Below, piece after piece: positions 6,355 to 12,772 of a DNA stretch of 12,772 nt. The stretch spans positions 1-12,772 of the forward strand of contig CAJXXO010000045.1 of assembly GCA_913062655.1 (NCBI GenBank), read 5' to 3'. Each line of letters begins with the position of its first letter. The stretch's first letter is position 1. The stretch is from an uncultured Bacteroidota bacterium. Its GTDB lineage: Bacteria; Bacteroidota; Bacteroidia; Chitinophagales; S012-47. The notes beneath the pieces were generated by a model. It did no database searches. It saw only the letters and a program-made list of their open reading frames with translations, and was not told the origin of the DNA. A program made the translations under genes and the position numbers.

Positions 6355-6824
6355 TTCACAATTTTATTCGCACAACTCGTACTGGCAAAGGAGTACGGCT
6401 TGGCTTTAAAGGCATAGCCCATACCAATGATATAGCCCATGGCATCACTTAGTGTTGCATTGCTTTTAAACTGCGGATTGGTATTGATGTCCGCATGCAC
6501 TTCCAGGTCCACATCGAAGCGGTCGAGTATCTTGGCAATCTTATACGCTACTTCGATAGACTTGGAGACCTCCGTAAGCAGGCGCTCCTTTAAGCTAAGG
6601 GTAGACTTCATCCGGTCATTATTGATAAACATAAAGCCCCCTCTGCCTTCGCGTAGAAAGACAATCACCGTGGCAAAATCGATGGTCTTGCCACGTACCT
6701 GCGAATCTGTACCGATGCAGACTTTGATACGGTTACCGGCTGCTTGCTCTTGTTCCAATGTGCTGGCGACCAAGTCCTCAATCGGACCTTCCAAACGCTC
6801 GCCATTTAATCGTCTCCAATGCAT
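6351..6824 (-). CDS. YkuK-family RNase H-like protein
   Basis: 157 residues, cytoplasmic, no signal peptide. It matches the YkuK/DUF458 family, predicted to have an RNase H-like fold. Evidence is the first strand with an acidic residue VCIGTDSQVRG (about 35-45), then IDFATVIVFLREGRGGFMFIN, a long central helix (ERLLTEVSKSIEVAYKIAKIL), VDLEVHADINTN (second acidic strand, about 104-115), and the closing segment LSDAMGYIIGMGYAFKAKPYSFA. The end reads CANKIVN; as I recall, many family members have an acidic residue where this one has Asn, which would matter if the protein is a nuclease, but I cannot verify this. The biological role is not established for the family. It is divergent from rpmE and overlaps the stop of ruvB by 4 bases. 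Confidence 0.85.
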   Translation of the reverse strand: MHWRRLNGERLEGPIEDLVASTLEQEQAAGNRIKVCIGTDSQVRGKTIDFATVIVFLREGRGGFMFINNDRMKSTLSLKERLLTEVSKSIEVAYKIAKILDRFDVDLEVHADINTNPQFKSNATLSDAMGYIIGMGYAFKAKPYSFASTSCANKIVN

Positions 6825-6891
6825 GGGCTGTTGTTTTGTGTAGCTATGTTATTGAAAAACAATGATTTTGCATTTTTGCCTTTTCCACAGG

Positions 6892-6922
6892 TTGCTTATA
6901 ATCAGGGGTTTTTCTACCTTTG
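6892..6922 (+). promoter_or_regulatory. rpmE promoter (-33 TTG, -7 TACCTTTG)
   Basis: TTG at 6892-6894 and TACCTTTG at 6915-6922 are separated by 20 bases, a textbook Bacteroidota housekeeping promoter. It ends 20 bases before the rpmE ATG, giving a short leader. This is the best promoter in the window. Confidence 0.8.
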
Positions 6923-6942
6923 CACATCCAAAAGCAAGTACA

Positions 6943-7194
6943 ATGAAAAAGGACATTCATCCAGATAACTATCGCTTCGTAGTATTCAAGGACTTTTCTT
7001 GCGACTACGCGTTTCTGACCCGTTCTACTATCCCAACGAAGGAAACCATTACCTGGGAAGATGGTAACGAATATCCGCTGGTGAAGTTGGAAATTTCCAG
7101 TGAGTCGCATCCGTTCTATACGGGTAAGATGAAGTTTGTTGATAGTGCTGGTCGTATCGATAAATTTAACAAGAAGTACGGTCGAAGAAAATAA
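6943..7194 (+). CDS. rpmE: 50S ribosomal protein L31, type B
   Basis: 83 residues, a structural protein of the large ribosomal subunit at the inter-subunit bridge. The sequence begins MKKDIHPDNYRFVVFKD and has the type B hallmark: the zinc-binding cysteine pairs of type A L31 are absent (a single Cys in FSCDYAFL), and ITWEDGNEYPLVKLEISSESHPFYTG is the conserved core, with a basic end (FNKKYGRRK). It should not depend on zinc. In organisms with both types, the B form replaces the A form under zinc shortage; here no zinc-regulator site is visible, so it is probably the constitutive L31. An in-frame Met 27 codons earlier is discounted because that stretch covers the promoter. It is a single-gene unit with its own promoter and terminator. 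Confidence 0.97.
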   Translation: MKKDIHPDNYRFVVFKDFSCDYAFLTRSTIPTKETITWEDGNEYPLVKLEISSESHPFYTGKMKFVDSAGRIDKFNKKYGRRK

Positions 7195-7217
7195 ACCGTC
7201 TTTACGATATGGTTATG

Positions 7218-7247
7218 AAAGCCTTTCCGTGTGGAGAGGCTTTTTTT
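7218..7247 (+). terminator. Rho-independent terminator after rpmE
   Basis: AAAGCCTTTCC pairs with GGAGAGGCTTT (one G-T wobble) around a GTGT loop, followed by a run of T to 7247. It begins 23 bases after the rpmE stop and isolates rpmE from the following operon. Confidence 0.9.
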
Positions 7248-7275
7248 ATGCCCCTATCCCCTGCCGCCACTTATG

Positions 7276-7283
7276 TATTTTTG
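7276..7283 (+). promoter_or_regulatory. -7 box of the glmU-like operon, 4 bases from the ATG
   Basis: TATTTTTG is an exact match to TAnnTTTG and ends four bases before the ATG at 7288. It lies after the rpmE terminator, so it is the expected promoter for the four-gene operon. The -33 region is a T-rich stretch inside the terminator tail rather than a clean TTTG. Initiation would occur at or within a few bases of the start codon, giving a leaderless or nearly leaderless mRNA. Confidence 0.55.
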
Positions 7284-7287
7284 TAGC

Positions 7288-8472
7288 ATGGCCAATACAA
7301 TTCTATTCGACCCCCCTACCCGAGATCAACTCTTGCCGCTGACCGCTACCCGACCTGTAGCAGACCTGCGCCTCGGGATTATGACGATTCGTGAAAAGTG
7401 GACGCATCAGTTGGGCACCACAAGCAGCCTGACACAGCCCTACTTGCAGGACAAGTTTCCGCTTGTCGTCACAGACAACAACTTACTTGTCAATGGTAGT
7501 ATCATTCCCACCCCTGGCCTGGTAGCCGCACTACAGGAGCTGAAGGATGGCGCTGCCATCTGGTATAACGGTCAGTTGGTGGCTTTGCAAACGAATGAAT
7601 CGGAAGAGCACCGCCTGCGCCACCTGCTCACCAACCCTCCCCAAGGGCAGGAATGGCCGGAAAAACTACTGCACATCGATCGGCCCTGGCACATCTTTGC
7701 CCACAATGGGGGGGCCATAGCACAGGATATTACCCTGCTCGACCTGGACCCCAACCCGGAGGATATCAGCAACAGCAATACCCTTATTGGTGAAGAAATA
7801 TACATCGAGGCGGGTGCCACCGTGGAGGGGGCTATATTGAATGCCGACAAAGGCCCGATCTACATCGGCCAGGATGCCGAAATCATGGAAGGCTGCGTAG
7901 TGCGTGGACCCTTTGCCATGGGCGACCATGCGGTACTGAAGATGGGTGCCAAGATCTATGGGCCTACTACCCTGGGCCCCTACTGCAAAGTGGGAGGGGA
8001 AGTCAATAATGCCGTATTTACCGGCTACAGCAACAAAGCCCATGACGGGTTTTTGGGCAATAGCGTAATCGGGGAATGGTGTAATCTCGGTGCCGACACC
8101 AATAATAGCAACCTGAAAAACAATTATGCCGAAGTCAAACTATGGTCGTACCCGGAGCAACGATTTACCCGCACTGGCTTGCAGTTCTGCGGGCTCATAA
8201 TGGGCGATCACAGCAAATGCGGCATCAACACCATGTTTAATACCGGTACGGTGGTCGGTGTATTCGCCAATATCTTCGGAGCCGGCTTTCCGCGCAATTT
8301 TGTCCCCGATTTTGCCTGGGGAGGGGCCCATAAAATGATCACCTATCAGATCGATAAGGCACTGGAAGTGGCTGAACGTGTAATGGCCCGGAGGAATATT
8401 CCGCTTACCCCAACTGATGTTGCTATCTTACGACACATTTTTAACGAAACCGCCCAATACAGAAACTTTTAA
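7288..8472 (+). CDS. Alternative GlmU-like enzyme (putative UDP-GlcNAc diphosphorylase / glucosamine-1-P N-acetyltransferase)
   Basis: 394 residues. It matches the Bacteroidota 'alternative GlmU' family, thought to make UDP-N-acetylglucosamine for peptidoglycan and lipid A. The N-terminal nucleotidyltransferase-like domain opens ANTILFDPPTRDQLLPL and has LLPLTATRPVADLRLGI at 15-31 instead of the GxGTRM...PK signature of classical GlmU. From about residue 170 a left-handed beta-helix of hexapeptide repeats follows (YIEAGATVEGAIL, IYIGQDAEIMEG, AVLKMGAKIYG), with HDGFLGNSVIGEWCNLGA starting at His252, in the place of the catalytic His of GlmU acetyltransferases. The start is MANTIL; an upstream in-frame Met 19 codons earlier lies in the terminator. 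First gene of the operon, 2 bases before tpiA. Activity is inferred from family membership. Confidence 0.85.
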   Translation: MANTILFDPPTRDQLLPLTATRPVADLRLGIMTIREKWTHQLGTTSSLTQPYLQDKFPLVVTDNNLLVNGSIIPTPGLVAALQELKDGAAIWYNGQLVALQTNESEEHRLRHLLTNPPQGQEWPEKLLHIDRPWHIFAHNGGAIAQDITLLDLDPNPEDISNSNTLIGEEIYIEAGATVEGAILNADKGPIYIGQDAEIMEGCVVRGPFAMGDHAVLKMGAKIYGPTTLGPYCKVGGEVNNAVFTGYSNKAHDGFLGNSVIGEWCNLGADTNNSNLKNNYAEVKLWSYPEQRFTRTGLQFCGLIMGDHSKCGINTMFNTGTVVGVFANIFGAGFPRNFVPDFAWGGAHKMITYQIDKALEVAERVMARRNIPLTPTDVAILRHIFNETAQYRNF

Positions 8473-8474
8473 CT

Positions 8475-9236
8475 ATGCGACAAACTATTATTGCCGCCAA
8501 CTGGAAAATGCATAAAACCCTGGAAGAGGGATTGGAATTGGCCGTTGCCATAAAGGCACATTTGCAGTCCGCCCCTACTACCGATAAAATAGCGATTCTC
8601 TGTACCCCCTACATCCACCTATTTCATATGGTAGAAACCTTTCGTGAAGTGGATCACATCCATGTTGGCGCACAAAACTGCCATCAAGAGCTGCAAGGCG
8701 CCTATACCGGGGAGATTTCCCCGCAACAACTGTCTGCGATGGGTGTGCCGTATGTCATACTGGGGCACTCAGAAAGACGTCAATATTTTGGTGAAGATGA
8801 AGCGCTGCTCAAGGCCAAGGTTGATCAGGCACTGGCACAAGAGCTGCAACCTATTTTTTGTTGTGGAGAGCCCCTTGAAGTCCGGGAAACCGATGGACAC
8901 AAAGCCCTGGTGAAAAAGCAAGTAGAGGAAGCCCTTTTTCATCTATCGGCTGAACAGATCGGTGAAATCGTGATCGCCTATGAGCCTGTATGGGCCATCG
9001 GTACCGGCAAAGTTGCCTCACCGGAACAGGCGCAGGAAATGCATGCCCACATTCGTCAATTGGTGGCCGATCACTATGGCACTGCCACGGCCGATAAGCT
9101 CAGCATCCTGTACGGGGGCAGCGTAAAGCCCAACAACGCAGCCGATATTTTCCAACAGCCTGACGTAGATGGCGGGCTCATTGGAGGCGCCTCGCTCAAA
9201 GCCGAAGACTTTACCGCCATCTATCAGGCCGGATGA
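8475..9236 (+). CDS. tpiA: Triosephosphate isomerase
   Basis: 253 residues, the normal length. It interconverts dihydroxyacetone phosphate and glyceraldehyde-3-phosphate in glycolysis and gluconeogenesis, as a cytoplasmic TIM-barrel dimer. All active-site parts are present: AANWKMHKT with Lys11, LGHSERR with His98, AYEPVWAIGTGK with the catalytic base Glu170 and the flexible phosphate lid, and the phosphate-binding LYGGSVKPNN and GLIGGASL near the C-terminus. The start is 2 bases after the stop of the glmU-like gene, and its TGA overlaps the prmA ATG (ATGA), so translation of the three is probably coupled. Confidence 0.98.
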   Translation: MRQTIIAANWKMHKTLEEGLELAVAIKAHLQSAPTTDKIAILCTPYIHLFHMVETFREVDHIHVGAQNCHQELQGAYTGEISPQQLSAMGVPYVILGHSERRQYFGEDEALLKAKVDQALAQELQPIFCCGEPLEVRETDGHKALVKKQVEEALFHLSAEQIGEIVIAYEPVWAIGTGKVASPEQAQEMHAHIRQLVADHYGTATADKLSILYGGSVKPNNAADIFQQPDVDGGLIGGASLKAEDFTAIYQAG

Positions 9237-10054
9237 TACGGGTAGTAACATGCTACCTGACCGGCTCTGAAGCGGAGATGGTCAGTGCACTGCTGATGGA
9301 AGCCGGCTTTGAAGGCATTGAAGAACAGGTAGATGCGGTCAAAGCGTATGTAACCATCGAAGCAGCCGATCAGCTCGACCTCGAGGGACATATAGCTGCA
9401 CTAGCTGCACAATTTGGCTTTACCTACGAGTGGGAAACCCTCGAAGAGGAGAATTGGAATGCCCGCTGGGAAGCTGACTTTCAACCGGTAGCCATCGAAG
9501 GCCGTTGCCAGGTCAGGGCCTCCTTTCATCCTGCACAGCCCGAATGGCCCCATGATATTGTCATCAACCCCAAAATGTCTTTTGGCACCGGCCACCACGC
9601 CACAACCTATCAGATGATTCAACGTATGTTGGAGCTGGAGTGGTCGGGCAAACGTATATTGGACTTTGGCTCGGGTACCGCTGTACTGGCCATACTGGCG
9701 GAGCAACTGGGCGCTGCCGAGGTAGATGCAATAGACAATGATGCGTGGGCGTTCGAGAACGCGAAGGAGAACCTCAACCTGAATCATGCGCAACATATAC
9801 GCCCCTTAATGGGCACCCTGTCCGACCTGGTACAGGAATCACCCTATGATGCGGTGTTGGCCAATATCAACCGGCAGGTGCTGCTCGACTCGGCACAGGA
9901 TTTGCGTCAGCTATTAGCACCGGGTGGACTACTGCTGATGAGTGGGCTGCTCGATACGGATAAAGAACGGGTACTCGAGTTGTACCGGAATAATGGATTT
10001 AGCTTAGTATGGGAAGGCCAGCAAGAACAATGGCTTTGCCTCCAATTTGAATAA
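9233..10054 (+). CDS. prmA: Ribosomal protein L11 methyltransferase
   Basis: 273 residues. It transfers methyl groups from S-adenosylmethionine to ribosomal protein L11. The first ~80 residues form the small N-terminal L11-recognition domain, ending in EEENWNARWEADFQP. The catalytic domain has the family signature MSFGTGHHATT (115-125), SAM-binding motif I LDFGSGTAVLAIL (143-155), the acidic end of strand 2 (VDAIDNDAWA), and ANINRQVL at about 210-217, the equivalent of the post-I Asn motif. Motif I reads GSGTA where many homologues have GCGTG. The ATG overlaps the tpiA stop, and the TAA is followed immediately by the ATG of the next gene. Confidence 0.95.
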   Translation: MIRVVTCYLTGSEAEMVSALLMEAGFEGIEEQVDAVKAYVTIEAADQLDLEGHIAALAAQFGFTYEWETLEEENWNARWEADFQPVAIEGRCQVRASFHPAQPEWPHDIVINPKMSFGTGHHATTYQMIQRMLELEWSGKRILDFGSGTAVLAILAEQLGAAEVDAIDNDAWAFENAKENLNLNHAQHIRPLMGTLSDLVQESPYDAVLANINRQVLLDSAQDLRQLLAPGGLLLMSGLLDTDKERVLELYRNNGFSLVWEGQQEQWLCLQFE

Positions 10055-12772
10055 ATGCCTATGCTTCGATTTGGCTTGCTTGTATGTTTGCTTTGGGGTG
10101 GATTTACCTTGTCGGCACAAGTCAGTAACCCTGACTCGCTCTCTGCTGGCGAGCTGGTAGATGCCATCGCCAACCAACTGGGTGAGATCAAGCGGCCGGA
10201 GCCCAAGGAAGTGGCCGGTCAACTGCAAGAGCACTATGAAACCGGCACCCTCACCGAGCAACAGGCCAGACAAGTGTATCGAATTTTCAGCCGGCTGCAA
10301 GCCGATCGATACCGCTTGTATCCAGACATCACCTTGTTTGTAGAGTCGGTCAATCAGGGCGTACGCAACCCACAGAAAGCCCCGCTATTCAAGCAATGGC
10401 TGAATGTTATGCAAGACATGCTTACCCTGGCTGACGTCAGCAGGCGCAACATCAATCAGTTCATCGAATTTTCCGTGCCCTTTTTCCGCTCCGGTTTGCT
10501 CTATGCCAGCTCCACGCGAAACTGGATGGCAGAAGATGATCAGTTTCAATTCAAGTTGGTAGACGGCCAACCTGTCATTCAGTATAGCACCCTCACACTA
10601 ACCGGTTTTACGGAGGGTGACACGCTACACGTTTACAACACGGCCGGGCAGTTTTTCCCCCTCACCAATACCTGGCAAGGTACCACCGGTACCATTCGCT
10701 GGGAAGGTACGGGCCTGGACCCACAAAAAGTGTACGCCAACTTTGGGCCCTATGTCATCGATGTGACAAAAAGCGAGTTTACCGTTGACAGTGCACAGCT
10801 ACATTACACAGCCGTTTTTTCCGACCTCGTAGATGGACAGGTCACCCACAACCTGCGTATCAATCGCAGTGCAGCCAACAACAAATACCCGGCTTTTCAG
10901 TCGTACGAAAAGCGAATTCGGCTGAATGACTTTGTGAAAGGAGTGGACTATGAAGGAGGCTTCCGGTTAGAGGGGGCAGAAATACAGGGCTATGGCACCG
11001 CAGAGCAACCAGCCATATTGTATTTCAAGGATGAACGGAACGAGGTGCAACTCCAAACCCGGGCAGAAGCCTATTCCATCAAACCAAGAACGATTGCCTC
11101 TTCCCGCGCAGCCATGGTATTGTACTTTGGGGAAAATGACTCGATTACCCACCCGGGTATTGTATTGAAGTATCTGGTAAACGACCGCCAATTGATTGCC
11201 ACACAAGGGAAGTCAGGCATCGGTCAAGCGCCATTTTACAACTCTTACCACAACCTTGAGATGGACTTCGAGCGGCTGCTTTGGGACCTCGATGAGCCGG
11301 TAATGAATATGACACGGGTGCTGGCAACGGCCGAGACACCTGCAAATTTCTCTTCGGATAACTTTTACGATTTTGACACCTACGACAGCTACAGAGGAGT
11401 GCTCAGCTACAACCCCATCCAACAACTGTTCAAGCTCAAGCAAGGGTATGGCACTGATAATATCCGGGCCGAATTTGTGGCGCGTGCGTTCAACCCCAAT
11501 CTCTCAGTACCTCAAGTAGAAGGCCTCCTGTATCAGCTAGTGGCGGATGGTTTTATTCGCTACGATGCGGCCAATGGCATGGTGCAGATACTACCCAAAG
11601 TGGACCGGTACGAACTCGCGAGCCGGAAGGCGATCGACCACGACCATATCCGCATGAAGTCCGAAACCGACACCATAAATGCAGCGATCAACCTGGTCAC
11701 AAGAGAACTGGATATCAATGGGGTCTATGCTACTACGCTTAATGCAAAGCATTTTGTACATACCTTTCCTCGCAAGGGCGACATCAAAGTATTGGAAGGC
11801 CGCGACCTGCAATTTGGTGGTACCATGTTTGCCGGTAAGCTTGACCTCCACGGCAAAGACTATTACTTCGATTACGATGCATACGAAGTGGACCTCCGCG
11901 ATGTTGACTCAATGGTGATCAACATTGAAACAGAAGAGGTGGATGAATATGGAGAACCGATCTTAGAGCCCATCAAGACGGTCTTCTCCGGCCTTAGTGG
12001 TAAATTGATACTGGACGACCCCAACAATAAGGCCGGTTATCAGGACTTACCCGGCTACCCTAAACTCATCAACGACACCTCCTCATTCGCCTACTACGAC
12101 AACAGCCCCGGCTTCGACTCGGCTGCCTACAACCGGGATGATTTCTTCTTCGAGATTGACCCGTTTGAGATCGATAGCTTAAATGATTTTCAATTTAGTA
12201 AACAGACCTTCACCGGGGCGTTCAATTCAGGAGGCATCTTCCCGGAGATCAGGCAGGATTTACAACTCCGTGAAGACAATTCACTCGGCTTCAGCACAGC
12301 AACTCCTGACACTGGCTTCCCCATGTACAAAGGACTTGCCCGCTATTACCAAGGCATTGACTTGAGCAACCGAGGCCTCCGCGGTAGTGGACAGATCGAT
12401 TATTTGAATGCATCGATCGAGTCGCGCGATTTTCTCTTTACCACCCAGTACACCCAGGGGGTAACAACCTCCTTTAGCATGGAAAAAGCGGTGATCGATA
12501 CGGTTCATTTTCCGGAGGTACGAGCCGATAGTGTGGGCATCCATTGGCGCCCCTATGAAGACTCCATGTTGCTAACCATGATTGATAATCCCTTTTACCT
12601 GTTTGGTGACGTGGCTACGCTCCGCGGTCAACTCAACCTGCGCACTACCGGGCTCGAAGGACGGGGTACAGCGGAGTGGTCGCAGGCCTTGTTCCGGGCC
12701 GACTCTATTACTTTTGGCGGCTCCTCCATGCGTTCGGATACCAGCAGTGTACGCATCAAATCCGGTAACCCG
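10055..12772 (+). CDS. Large exported protein of unknown function, cut by the window edge
   Basis: The frame is open for 906 codons to the right edge with no stop. It starts at the ATG directly abutting the prmA TAA (MPMLRFGLLVCLLWGG); the second Met two codons later is equally possible. A Sec signal peptide ends at about LSAQ (residue 21). After a helical region (to ~150), most of the protein is beta-rich and acidic. Residues 469-515 (FNPNLSVPQVEGLLYQLVADG.IRYD) look like a helix-turn-helix or winged-helix unit, unexpected in an exported protein. FGGTMFAGKLDLHGKDYYFDYD starts at 587. GLRGSGQIDYLNASIESRDF (774) and GLEGRGTAEWSQALFRADS (866) look like two copies of one repeat 92 residues apart, suggesting stacked beta-repeats. 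I recall only uncharacterised, very long Bacteroidota proteins of this kind. Transcription is presumably from the 7276 promoter. Confidence 0.85.
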   Translation, partial: MPMLRFGLLVCLLWGGFTLSAQVSNPDSLSAGELVDAIANQLGEIKRPEPKEVAGQLQEHYETGTLTEQQARQVYRIFSRLQADRYRLYPDITLFVESVNQGVRNPQKAPLFKQWLNVMQDMLTLADVSRRNINQFIEFSVPFFRSGLLYASSTRNWMAEDDQFQFKLVDGQPVIQYSTLTLTGFTEGDTLHVYNTAGQFFPLTNTWQGTTGTIRWEGTGLDPQKVYANFGPYVIDVTKSEFTVDSAQLHYTAVFSDLVDGQVTHNLRINRSAANNKYPAFQSYEKRIRLNDFVKGVDYEGGFRLEGAEIQGYGTAEQPAILYFKDERNEVQLQTRAEAYSIKPRTIASSRAAMVLYFGENDSITHPGIVLKYLVNDRQLIATQGKSGIGQAPFYNSYHNLEMDFERLLWDLDEPVMNMTRVLATAETPANFSSDNFYDFDTYDSYRGVLSYNPIQQLFKLKQGYGTDNIRAEFVARAFNPNLSVPQVEGLLYQLVADGFIRYDAANGMVQILPKVDRYELASRKAIDHDHIRMKSETDTINAAINLVTRELDINGVYATTLNAKHFVHTFPRKGDIKVLEGRDLQFGGTMFAGKLDLHGKDYYFDYDAYEVDLRDVDSMVINIETEEVDEYGEPILEPIKTVFSGLSGKLILDDPNNKAGYQDLPGYPKLINDTSSFAYYDNSPGFDSAAYNRDDFFFEIDPFEIDSLNDFQFSKQTFTGAFNSGGIFPEIRQDLQLREDNSLGFSTATPDTGFPMYKGLARYYQGIDLSNRGLRGSGQIDYLNASIESRDFLFTTQYTQGVTTSFSMEKAVIDTVHFPEVRADSVGIHWRPYEDSMLLTMIDNPFYLFGDVATLRGQLNLRTTGLEGRGTAEWSQALFRADSITFGGSSMRSDTSSVRIKSGNP

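Noticed and set aside
9401..9796. Minus-strand open frame inside prmA
   Set aside because: It is a shadow of prmA, whose SAM-binding and FGTGHHATT motifs lie on the other strand.

Overview
The window looks like chromosome of a Bacteroidota bacterium, probably of the Cytophagales type. Supporting signs are promoters of the TAnnTTTG type, a zinc-free type B ribosomal protein L31, the alternative GlmU-like enzyme typical of that phylum, a YkuK-family RNase H-like protein, and several Sec-exported proteins of unknown function that resemble families I know only from Bacteroidota. No plausible phage, transposon, CRISPR, tRNA or rRNA feature was seen.

Layout. Bases 1-670 hold an odd in-frame chimera: the C-terminal half of an ABC flippase or exporter joined directly to the last ~55 residues of an acetyl-CoA acetyltransferase, followed by a clear terminator. 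Then come a convergent pair of exported proteins (778-1737 + and 1734-2999 -), NADP-type isocitrate dehydrogenase (3136-4359 -), a small unknown protein (4578-4829 +) facing a small exported protein (4835-5224 -), the Holliday-junction motor ruvB (5323-6354 +) facing a YkuK-like protein (6351-6824 -), and rpmE (6943-7194 +) with its own promoter and terminator. From 7288 to the right edge runs a tight four-gene operon: alternative glmU, tpiA, prmA, and the first 906 codons of a large exported protein cut by the window edge.

How it works together. Most recognisable genes are housekeeping: TCA cycle (icd), glycolysis (tpiA), UDP-GlcNAc supply (glmU-like), ribosome (rpmE, prmA) and recombination (ruvB). 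The last operon couples glycolysis, amino-sugar activation and ribosomal protein methylation with a giant envelope protein of unknown role. Genes are packed tightly: two convergent pairs share a 4-base TTAA that encodes both stop codons, and two genes have a promoter-like -7 box only 5 bases before the start codon.

I found no convincing new multi-gene system. The items most worth a second look are the ABC/thiolase junction (misassembly or real deletion), the giant exported protein in the tpiA-prmA operon, and the exported protein with a cysteine 'nucleophile elbow' at 1734-2999.
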